This document shows, piece by piece, positions 1 to 6,078 of a stretch of DNA of 6,198 nt. Made by a program: the position numbers and the translations under genes. Location: assembly GCA_049596955.1 (NCBI GenBank), contig JBMYMD010000045.1:1-6198 (forward strand). Reading direction: 5' to 3'. Under the pieces are notes generated by a model. That model did not search any database, was not told the origin of the DNA, and saw only the letters and a list, made by a program, of their open reading frames with translations. How positions within the stretch are numbered: the stretch's first letter is position 1; each line of letters starts with the position of its first letter. This stretch comes from UBA3478 sp049596955. GTDB lineage: Bacteria > Bacteroidota > Bacteroidia > Flavobacteriales > Flavobacteriaceae.

Positions 1-1512
1 AACATATTCTATCCCACTTGGAAAATGATGTGGATCAGTATAGGTCGAATTGTCTTTGATGGTTTGAAAATTGAAAATAACGAGGTCAGCAAATGTACCT
101 TCTTCAATGCGACCACGGTCTTTCAAGCCAATTTTTTTTGCTGGTAAATAAGTCATTTTATGTATCGCATTTTCCAGACTGATGATTTTTTTATCGCGAA
201 CATAATGCCCAAGTATTTTTGGGAAAGCACCATAACATCGGGGATGTGGATGTCCTTGACCAAAATTGAGTAAATCTCCGTCTGAGTCAATCATGGTGCT
301 AGGATGTTGAAGAAATCGTTCGATGTCTTGCTCAGACATGGCATGGAAAATACCAATAAACCCACCTTGCAATTCCAAATCAAGAAGTAGGTTTATGCCT
401 GTTTCTAAAGTAAGAGGTAGTCCTAAATGTTTAGCGTAATCAGCAAGCGTTTTGCCGCTAAATGCAGGATTTTGTTTGAAACTTCTAAATTGAATTCTCG
501 TTAAATCTTCTCCACCAGCATCTCTTTTAAAAAGTTCTGCCATTTCTTGTTTTATTTTGAGAGAAACAGCTTTGTCGTTAAGTCGTCTTTGCAAGCCTTC
601 ACGACCTCCTTCCATGGCCCATTGTGGAATCAAGATTGAACTGATCGTACTAAAGGCTGTGTAGGGATATATGTCATGGCTTATTTGAATGCCTGCTTGT
701 TGAGCGGAATCAATCAAAATCAACGCTTTTTCGGCCCACCCCCATTGTGTCTGTCCAGTCGCTTTCAAATGATTGATTTGGACTGGGATATTAGCTTTTT
801 TACCAATATTAATAGTTTCTCGAATAGATTGTAATAGACCACTTCCCTCATTGCGCATATGTGTGAAATAAACTCCATTGTATTTAGCGGCAACTTTAGC
901 CAGTTCTACAATTTCAGCTTCGTTTGCATAATTTCCTGGAACATATTCCAGACCAGTAGACAAACCTAAAGCTCCTTGTTTCATGCTGGCTTCAACATAA
1001 TACTTCATACTGTCTAGGGCTTCTTTTGAAGGGACTTCATTTTTTAAGCCCATTACCTGTTTTCGAGTCCATGAGTGACCGGCAAAATAGCCAACATTAG
1101 GAGCCATTTTAAGCGTATCAGCATAAATATCTAGTGGAAAAGCTTGGTCACCACTGTGTAAGCTTGCCATTAAGGTGGTCACTCCCTGTCGAATAAAATT
1201 TTCAGCATTTGGATAATTTTGAATATCTACAGTTACATTGGTATGCATGTCAATAAATCCCGGAGCTACAATTAAACCGATGGCGTCAATGTTGTTACTG
1301 GCTTTAATTGTGTCAATATTTTTTCTTGAAATTTTGGCAATTTTATTATTCTTTATTGCGATTGTAGCACGGTATGGTGGTTGGCCTGTACCATCAACGA
1401 CAGTTGCGTTTTGGATGATTAAATCATAGATTTTGCCGGGATTATTACAGCTAGAAATAGTCACCAATCCGAATATGAGAACGACCATTGGTCTGATAAT
1501 TTGCTTTTTCAT
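1..1512 (-). CDS. Exported D-aminoacylase-family amidohydrolase (lipoprotein), C-terminus cut by the window edge
   Basis: The frame is open for 504 codons from ATG at 1512 to the left edge. It matches the metal-dependent amidohydrolase superfamily, D-aminoacylase / N-acyl-D-amino-acid deacylase branch, whose known members hydrolyse N-acyl-D-amino acids to a free amino acid plus a carboxylate. Residues 1-22 form a lipoprotein signal (KK, hydrophobic core 9-19, lipobox ISSC with Cys22), so the enzyme should be anchored outside the inner membrane. The N-terminal beta-sandwich has YDLIIQNATVVDGTG (29-43). The barrel starts at APGFIDMHTN (83-92). Further landmarks are QGVTTLMASLHSGD (109-122), GALGLSTGLEYVP (180-192), THMRNEG (217-223, H218), INHLKATG (246-253, H248), SHDIYPY (278-284) and MIDSDG (407-412, D411). 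KKIGLKDRGRIEEGTFADLVIF (about 460-480) is the usual return to the beta-sandwich, so probably only a few dozen residues are missing. The second His of HxH is Asn92, and the family Cys ligand position seems to be His119. Substrate is uncertain; other amides or dipeptides are possible. It is divergent from the carrier gene at 1731. Confidence 0.93.
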   Translation of the reverse strand, partial: MKKQIIRPMVVLIFGLVTISSCNNPGKIYDLIIQNATVVDGTGQPPYRATIAIKNNKIAKISRKNIDTIKASNNIDAIGLIVAPGFIDMHTNVTVDIQNYPNAENFIRQGVTTLMASLHSGDQAFPLDIYADTLKMAPNVGYFAGHSWTRKQVMGLKNEVPSKEALDSMKYYVEASMKQGALGLSTGLEYVPGNYANEAEIVELAKVAAKYNGVYFTHMRNEGSGLLQSIRETINIGKKANIPVQINHLKATGQTQWGWAEKALILIDSAQQAGIQISHDIYPYTAFSTISSILIPQWAMEGGREGLQRRLNDKAVSLKIKQEMAELFKRDAGGEDLTRIQFRSFKQNPAFSGKTLADYAKHLGLPLTLETGINLLLDLELQGGFIGIFHAMSEQDIERFLQHPSTMIDSDGDLLNFGQGHPHPRCYGAFPKILGHYVRDKKIISLENAIHKMTYLPAKKIGLKDRGRIEEGTFADLVIFNFQTIKDNSTYTDPHHFPSGIEYV

Positions 1513-1518
1513 TATGAT

Positions 1519-1527
1519 TTATTTCAT
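1519..1527 (-). other. Two-codon ORF (Met-Lys-stop) just upstream of the amidohydrolase start
   Basis: The minus strand reads ATG AAA TAA here, in the same frame as the amidohydrolase ATG 15 bases further on. The perfect AGGAGG at 1538-1543 lies 10 bases before this ATG but 25 bases before the amidohydrolase ATG. The usual spacing would therefore favour this minimal ORF. It could be a start-stop regulatory element or simply chance. The stop also shows that the amidohydrolase cannot begin upstream of 1512. Confidence 0.25.
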
Positions 1528-1532
1528 TTATC

Positions 1533-1550
1533 GAAAACCTCCTGGTTCTC
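1533..1550 (-). promoter_or_regulatory. Small hairpin presenting an AGGAGG Shine-Dalgarno in the amidohydrolase leader
   Basis: In the minus-strand RNA, GAGAACC (1550-1544) can pair with GGUUUUC (1539-1533), giving seven pairs including one G-U, around a four-base AGGA loop. The perfect Shine-Dalgarno AGGAGG (1543-1538) is split between the loop (AGGA) and the first stem bases (GG). Such placement could modulate translation of the downstream reading frame. Bacteroidota generally do not use Shine-Dalgarno pairing, so a perfect site is notable if the host assignment is right. The stem is short, and no function is demonstrated. Confidence 0.4.
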
Positions 1551-1585
1551 ACGTTTTTGTTTTAAAATAAGCAGAAGTACTTATT

Positions 1586-1620
1586 CAAGAGTAGTTAAGG
1601 TAAAGAAGTAATACTCAAAA
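1586..1620 (-). promoter_or_regulatory. Candidate Bacteroidota-type promoter for the amidohydrolase
   Basis: On the minus strand, TTTTG (1620-1616) is followed after 22 bases by TACTCTTG (1593-1586). That is a 7-of-8 match to the Bacteroidota -7 element TAnnTTTG, at a spacing within the range reported for Flavobacterium-type promoters (TTG, 17-23 bases, TAnnTTTG). Transcription would start near 1578-1580, giving a leader of about 65 bases that contains the hairpin at 1533-1550. In AT-rich DNA such matches arise by chance, so the call is weak. Confidence 0.3.
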
Positions 1621-1712
1621 TGGCCATGTAACCCCATTTTTTTGATAAAAAGCGCACAAACATTTTATGGCAGTAATTATCTTGATATAGTAGAATGTCA
1701 TGGTAAGTTATT

Positions 1713-1723
1713 TATTTTTGGAG
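1713..1723 (+). promoter_or_regulatory. Possible -7 element and/or weak ribosome binding site ahead of the carrier gene
   Basis: TATTTTTG (1713-1720) fits TAnnTTTG, and GGAG (1720-1723) lies 7 bases before the ATG at 1731. No TTG sits 17-23 bases upstream; the nearest is at 1682-1684, 28 bases away. A promoter here would also leave an almost leaderless mRNA. The ribosome-site reading is therefore at least as likely as the promoter reading. Elsewhere in the 1513-1730 gap I see only short palindromes (AAGTACTT at 1575-1582, ATGGCCAT at 1620-1627) and a direct repeat AGAAGTA (1573-1579 and 1604-1610, 31 bases apart). None of these clearly exceeds chance. Confidence 0.2.
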
Positions 1724-1730
1724 TTCACGG

Positions 1731-3134
1731 ATGATGAAATCTCATATGAAGCGCAAATCTATTTTTGAACGAATTCCTCATGCCATCACAATGCTATTTG
1801 GAATCATTGTGTTGGTTTCTATACTAACCTATATACTTCCTGCTGGAACTTATGAGAGAATAATTGTTGATGGTCGAAGTAGGGTAGTGCCTAATTCATA
1901 CAAAATCATTGCTTCAACACCAATAAATGTATTAGACATGTTCAAGGCTATTCCACTTGGTTTCAAGGCAGGGGTAGAAATTATATTCATAGTATTAGCT
2001 GGAGGCATCATGTTTGGCTTTATGGAAAAGTCAAAGGCCATAGAAAATGCAGTTGGAACACTGATTAACAAGTTGGGACTTGAACGCAAGAATTTGATCA
2101 TCGTTATAATGACTTTTATTTACGGACTTTTAGGAGTAACAGTTGGTTATGAAAACAATATTGCCCTAATTCCTATTTCTGCTATGTTGAGCCTTGCTTT
2201 AGGTGGTGATTTGATTCTTGCTGCAGGTATTTCAGTAGGAGCGATGACCATTGGATTTGGGCTTTCTCCAATAAACCCATATACGGTTGGAACAGGGCAT
2301 AAACTAGCCGAGTTGCCTATGTTTTCGGGAGCGTTATTACGAAGTGTATTGTGCTTTTCAAGTCTGAGTGTTATGGCTTATTACAATGTTCGGTATTTTA
2401 AAAAAATAACAAAACAGCCTGATAAAAGTTTAGCAATAGGTCTTGATACCAACAACTTAGAACTATCGAAGCCGCTTAAAGACTATACCTTAAATTCCAA
2501 AAACTGGTTGGTCATTGGTATTTTTCTTTTGGGTTTAGTGGCTATACTCTATGGTGTATTTAATTTGAACTGGCATATTAACGAACTCTCTGCGGTCTTT
2601 TTAATAATTGCGCTACTCTGTGGTATAGTTTCAAAAATGACTGCGACCAAAATCAGTGAGACACTGCTTGAATCGGTTGCGTTTGCAGCGCCTGGAGCAT
2701 TCTTAGTTGGTTTTGCTACCTCCATCAAGGTGCTCATGGAAATGGGTAATATAGGTGATACGATATCTTATCAGCTCTCCAATATATTAGAAGGACTTCC
2801 ACTGTATTTGGCAGCTATATGCATGTCAATTTCTCAAACCATTATTAATTTTTTTATACCATCAGGAAGCGGTCAGGCTCTTGCGACATTACCTGTAATG
2901 CTGCCTTTGGGAGAGTCTCTTGGTCTATCGCAGCAAATCACTATTTTGGCTTTTCAAATTGGAGATGGTATTTCAAATCTTGTCAATCCAACACTTGGAG
3001 GATTAATTGCCATGCTCAGTATGTGTCGGGTTCCTATTGATCGTTGGATACGATTTATTTTTCCTGTTTTACTCATTATACTCATGTTTGCATTCGTGAT
3101 AATGATTATAGCAGTAGCGACGAATTATAGTTAA
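1731..3134 (+). CDS. YfcC/DcuC-family inner-membrane carrier (467 aa)
   Basis: This is an integral membrane carrier of the YfcC branch of the DcuC / C4-dicarboxylate anaerobic carrier family. Members are variously annotated as amino-acid, arginine/ornithine or dicarboxylate transporters, so the substrate is open. The length is typical. About 10-12 hydrophobic segments are visible, among them residues 15-37, 82-99, 121-157, 160-180, 198-218, 258-278, 284-302, 315-333, 355-378, 404-430 and 440-464. Family motifs include IPHAITMLF (15-23), LTYILPAGTYERI (32-44), NPYTVGTGHKLAELPMFSG (182-200), PSGSGQALATLPVMLPL (377-393) and FQIGDGISNLVNPT (408-421). The SGSGQ and GDGISNLVNPT regions are the best conserved and probably line the substrate path (inference). 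ATGs at 1731, 1734 and 1746 are all possible starts; the first is taken because GGAG precedes it at good spacing. The M20 gene begins 7 bases after the stop, so the two are almost certainly co-transcribed, suggesting an N-acyl amino acid or related solute as cargo. Confidence 0.9.
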   Translation: MMKSHMKRKSIFERIPHAITMLFGIIVLVSILTYILPAGTYERIIVDGRSRVVPNSYKIIASTPINVLDMFKAIPLGFKAGVEIIFIVLAGGIMFGFMEKSKAIENAVGTLINKLGLERKNLIIVIMTFIYGLLGVTVGYENNIALIPISAMLSLALGGDLILAAGISVGAMTIGFGLSPINPYTVGTGHKLAELPMFSGALLRSVLCFSSLSVMAYYNVRYFKKITKQPDKSLAIGLDTNNLELSKPLKDYTLNSKNWLVIGIFLLGLVAILYGVFNLNWHINELSAVFLIIALLCGIVSKMTATKISETLLESVAFAAPGAFLVGFATSIKVLMEMGNIGDTISYQLSNILEGLPLYLAAICMSISQTIINFFIPSGSGQALATLPVMLPLGESLGLSQQITILAFQIGDGISNLVNPTLGGLIAMLSMCRVPIDRWIRFIFPVLLIILMFAFVIMIIAVATNYS

Positions 3135-3141
3135 TTACACC

Positions 3142-4314
3142 ATGAATATGAATGTAGAAGAAGTATTAGCAAAACTAGTTTCATTTCCTGTTTTAGGAGG
3201 TCAAAGCAATCTCAGTATCCTAAATTGGATAAAAACATATGTTGAATCACACGGAGTTGAGACGCACTTAGTCCCAAATCAAGAAGGAAATAAAGCTTCT
3301 CTTCACTGTAGAATAGGTCCTGCTGTAGATGGAGGTGTGATTCTCTCTGGTCATATGGATGTTGTTCCGGTTGAAGGACAAGAGTGGTCTACCGATCCAT
3401 TTACGCTTACTGATAAAGGGGATGAAAATCTATATGGTCGTGGTTCATGCGATATGAAAGGCTTTATTGCCTGCTGCCTTGCGGTCTTACCTCAGATGAT
3501 TCAAGCTGATTTAAAAAAACCCATATATTTTGCTTTTTCTTATGATGAAGAAGTCGGTTGTTTGGCGGGGCCAGATTTGGCTAAAGCAATTAAAGAGGAT
3601 TACCAAGAGACACCAAAATACGCTATAATTGGAGAGCCTTCGATGATGGAGCCTATCATAGGGCAAAAAGGGATTTATATCATGGAGACTTATGTCAATG
3701 GATCTGCCGGACACAGCAGCAGAATCAAACAAGAAGTAAGTGCTATTCATGAAGCCATGCGCTTAATTTTATGGCTTGAGAAAAAAATGGACACTTTGGT
3801 CGAACAAGGTGAAAAAGACGAGCGTTTTCATCCACCGCATTCTACCATTCACATTGGAATTGTAAATGGGGGTATAGCTCCTAATGTAATTGCTGATAAA
3901 GCTCACTTTTTTTGGGACTTAAGAACAATTCCAAAAGATAGCATGGAAGACATCGTCGCTGAATTTGAGGCTTATTGTAGAGAGCGTGAAAAAGAATTGC
4001 GTAAAATTTATCCTGATTTTAAAATAGAGAATGTTGAGAATCACCCCTCTGTACCTCATTTAGATACACAAATTGACGATGAGGTAGTAGATTTGATTAA
4101 AAAAATATCAGGTAATTCAAATTGGTCTACGGTATCATATGCAGCAGAGGCTGGTCAATTTGCCAACGAAGGCTTTCAGTCTGCAATTTGTGGACCGGGA
4201 AGTATAGCACAGGCCCATAGGGCTAACGAATTTGTGGCCAAAGACCAACTAGAAAAAGGGGTTAAGATGCTTCTTAATCTGACTGAAGAATTGTCTACAG
4301 AAGATTTTTTGTAG
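3142..4314 (+). CDS. ArgE-type M20 metallopeptidase / N-acyl amino acid deacetylase (390 aa)
   Basis: A cytosolic two-metal amidohydrolase of the M20/ArgE/DapE family, closest in motifs to acetylornithine deacetylase (ArgE), which releases acetate from N-acetyl-L-ornithine. The length is normal for ArgE, and there is no signal peptide. The expected residues are present: SGHMDVVP (69-76; H71 and D73), YGRGSCDMKGF (98-108; D104 bridging the metals), SYDEEVGC (133-140; E136 general base, E137 ligand), IGEPS (163-167; E165) and QAHRANEF (357-364; H359). The dimerisation (lid) domain runs from about 175 to 290, with SAGHSS (188-193; H191) and GGIAPNVI (243-250). The start could be ATG 3142 or ATG 3148; no Shine-Dalgarno is seen, and translational coupling to the carrier gene is likely. 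No arginine-biosynthesis gene is adjacent. The pairing with a transporter suggests catabolism of an imported N-acyl amino acid, though biosynthetic N-acetyl- or N-succinyl-ornithine hydrolysis cannot be excluded. Confidence 0.9.
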   Translation: MNMNVEEVLAKLVSFPVLGGQSNLSILNWIKTYVESHGVETHLVPNQEGNKASLHCRIGPAVDGGVILSGHMDVVPVEGQEWSTDPFTLTDKGDENLYGRGSCDMKGFIACCLAVLPQMIQADLKKPIYFAFSYDEEVGCLAGPDLAKAIKEDYQETPKYAIIGEPSMMEPIIGQKGIYIMETYVNGSAGHSSRIKQEVSAIHEAMRLILWLEKKMDTLVEQGEKDERFHPPHSTIHIGIVNGGIAPNVIADKAHFFWDLRTIPKDSMEDIVAEFEAYCREREKELRKIYPDFKIENVENHPSVPHLDTQIDDEVVDLIKKISGNSNWSTVSYAAEAGQFANEGFQSAICGPGSIAQAHRANEFVAKDQLEKGVKMLLNLTEELSTEDFL

Positions 4315-4360
4315 GAGATTCCGTAATTAAAATTTTCAGCCTATTATTTCAGGAGTTGAG

Positions 4361-4383
4361 TTAGAAAGTCTAAGAATTTTTTT
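4361..4383 (+). terminator. Weak intrinsic terminator candidate after the carrier-M20 operon
   Basis: TTAGA (4361-4365) and TCTAA (4369-4373) form a perfect five-pair stem with a three-base loop, followed after GAA by seven T (4377-4383). It lies in the 79-base convergent gap, at the right place to end plus-strand transcription. The stem is short and AT-rich, so it would be a weak terminator. The same hairpin has no U-tract on the minus strand, and I see no separate terminator for the sulfatase. Confidence 0.35.
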
Positions 4384-4393
4384 ATAGAGGTTT

Positions 4394-5986
4394 TTACTTT
4401 TGATGCTTAGGTAATGCCATTCTCCATCCTTCATCGAGTTGACGTGATAATGTAATTAAGACTTCACTCATATCTTCGCGCTCAGCTAGATTATGTGTTT
4501 CGTACTCATCAAACTCTTTATCGTAAAGTTCATAACTTATAAACTTTCCTCTAGTACCTGTATCAGAGTCCCATTCATACCACGAAATGAAGTGGTATTT
4601 TGCTGTGTTCATAGAGTAGCCCATATATCGTTTTCCGTCAGCAGAAACTTTTGGCCTGCGATGGAACTGACTAAAGGCGGCTTGCTTCCACGGTAATTCA
4701 GGGTTCTCAATTAGAGGAACAAAACTCGTTCCTTGCGCATAATCTGGAACATCAATTCCCGCTAATTCGCAGATTGAGGGAAATAAATCAACCAGCTCAA
4801 TCATTCCATCTGTTTGTACTCCCCGATTTTTTTGATTTGGATATCGTACAATTACGGGTACTTTTAAATCAATATTATAATTGGTCATTTTACCCCAGCT
4901 ATTGTGGTCACCTAATTTCCAGCCATGGTCTCCCCAAATTACAATGATGGTGTTTTCGTAGATTCCGAGATCCATTAAATGTGTGAATAGGTCTCCGAGT
5001 AAAGCGTCTACGTAACTCACACTTGCGTAGTATCCTTGCCTCAACGTCCGTATTGTGTCCTCTTCCATTCTGTAAGAAGAAGTGGGATGACCGATATGCG
5101 AAAAACCGTCGTAATGTCTTAGTTCATACATTGAATTCATTGAATATAGAGGTGCGCCTTTCGGTATTTCTTGGTTCTTAGCTAGTGGTATTTTGTTCGG
5201 GTCATATAAATCCCAATATTTTTTTGGAACCGCAAATGGTAAATGCGGACGAAAAAACCCCAGTCCCATGTAAAATGGTTGGTTCATTTTTGCTAGACGT
5301 GATAATGTCTCTTTGGCCAACTTTGTTTGTGCTCCGTCATAGTACATCGTGTCGTGCACATCGGCAGCCTCCCAAGCTGGTCCTGTATTCCATCCATCAG
5401 CGTATCGAACAGGTCGAATTTTTAATAGCGAATCTCTTTTGATTGCTTGCGAAGTATTTACCTCTTCACTGATGTAAAACGTTTCTCCATCTCTTTTGAG
5501 CCATTCTTTTTTCTTGTAGCGAGAAGGCCTGAGATCCGGTTCATCCCATGAAACTGAGTCAGGCATGTAATTGTGGAAGATTTTCCCGATGTTAACCGTA
5601 TGATAACCAAATTTTGAAAAGTACTGAGGCATAGTTACGGCCTCGGGATTTAGTTCTCTGAATTTATCCCCAAGATGCCAAACACGAGTAGAATCTGGTC
5701 TTATACCAGTCATTAAGCTAGCCCTAGAAGGTGCGCACACTGCTGCCTGACAATATGAATTTGTAAAAGTTATTCCCTCCCTTGCAAATTCATCAATATT
5801 GGGAGTGACAGCAATACTATCTCCATATACTCCCAAACTAGGTCTTAGATCATCAATGGAAATGAACAAAACATTCGGTTTAGATACTTTTTTCTCAGTC
5901 TTACTACATCCAATTGATAGTAAGCTTATACATGTGAAAAGTAAAATTGTTTTGAAGTGTGTATTTCTGAAATGTATTGAATTCAA
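4394..5986 (-). CDS. Iduronate-2-sulfatase-type sulfatase, lipoprotein (530 aa)
   Basis: A type I (formylglycine-dependent) sulfatase that cleaves sulfate esters. It resembles human iduronate-2-sulfatase and probably belongs to SulfAtlas S1_7, whose bacterial members act on diverse sulfated glycans, so the substrate is unknown. The lipoprotein signal has a hydrophobic stretch at 13-25 and a lipobox SIGC with Cys27, so the enzyme should be membrane-anchored outside the cytoplasm. Active-site residues are complete: D45/D46 in ISIDDLRP, CAPSR at 84-88 (C84 to become formylglycine, R88), GKIFH at 134-138 (K135, H138), FFRPHLPF (H248), WGDHGWKLGDH at 351-361 (D353, H354), and K366 in SWGKMTNY. Maturation needs a formylglycine-generating enzyme or anSME encoded elsewhere. 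The C-terminal subdomain ends with ELYDKEFDEYETHNLAERED (486-505), typical of sulfatases. The start is TTG at 5986; no ATG exists between the in-frame stop at 6008-6010 and Met92, past the catalytic Cys. No clear promoter or Shine-Dalgarno is seen. It may be co-transcribed with the gene ending at 6079. Confidence 0.95.
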   Translation of the reverse strand: MNSIHFRNTHFKTILLFTCISLLSIGCSKTEKKVSKPNVLFISIDDLRPSLGVYGDSIAVTPNIDEFAREGITFTNSYCQAAVCAPSRASLMTGIRPDSTRVWHLGDKFRELNPEAVTMPQYFSKFGYHTVNIGKIFHNYMPDSVSWDEPDLRPSRYKKKEWLKRDGETFYISEEVNTSQAIKRDSLLKIRPVRYADGWNTGPAWEAADVHDTMYYDGAQTKLAKETLSRLAKMNQPFYMGLGFFRPHLPFAVPKKYWDLYDPNKIPLAKNQEIPKGAPLYSMNSMYELRHYDGFSHIGHPTSSYRMEEDTIRTLRQGYYASVSYVDALLGDLFTHLMDLGIYENTIIVIWGDHGWKLGDHNSWGKMTNYNIDLKVPVIVRYPNQKNRGVQTDGMIELVDLFPSICELAGIDVPDYAQGTSFVPLIENPELPWKQAAFSQFHRRPKVSADGKRYMGYSMNTAKYHFISWYEWDSDTGTRGKFISYELYDKEFDEYETHNLAEREDMSEVLITLSRQLDEGWRMALPKHQK

Positions 5987-6078
5987 CTTTTGTAATTGTA
6001 TTTTATCTTATTTTAGAACTAGTTTTTTATCTCGAAAAAAGGAAATGCCTCAATGTTCGACAGTTGTTTTGGTTCGTA
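5987..6078. other. Short AT-rich gap between the sulfatase and the upstream minus-strand gene
   Basis: These 92 bases contain no TAnnTTTG element on the minus strand, no Shine-Dalgarno, and no convincing hairpin followed by a T-tract. The only palindrome is the short AACTAGTT at about 6017-6024. Absence of a promoter or terminator favours one transcript running from the right edge into the sulfatase, but the evidence is negative only. Confidence 0.4.

Noticed and set aside
1238..1429. Plus-strand 63-codon ORF with hydrophobic stretches.
   Set aside because: It is antisense to the well-supported amidohydrolase and shows no family features; a shadow frame.
1533..1568. The intergenic hairpin read on the plus strand is followed by a T-rich stretch (ACGTTTTTGTTTT), like an intrinsic terminator.
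   Set aside because: No plus-strand gene ends upstream of it, so it has nothing to terminate; the leader-hairpin reading on the minus strand fits the context better.
1589..1616. GAGTA / TACTC inverted repeat over the candidate amidohydrolase promoter.
   Set aside because: Five-base arms with an 18-base spacer are expected by chance in AT-rich DNA; not enough for an operator call.
4340..4360. Repeated CTGAAA on the minus strand in the convergent gap, considered as a terminator stem for the sulfatase.
   Set aside because: The copies are direct, not inverted, and cannot form a hairpin.
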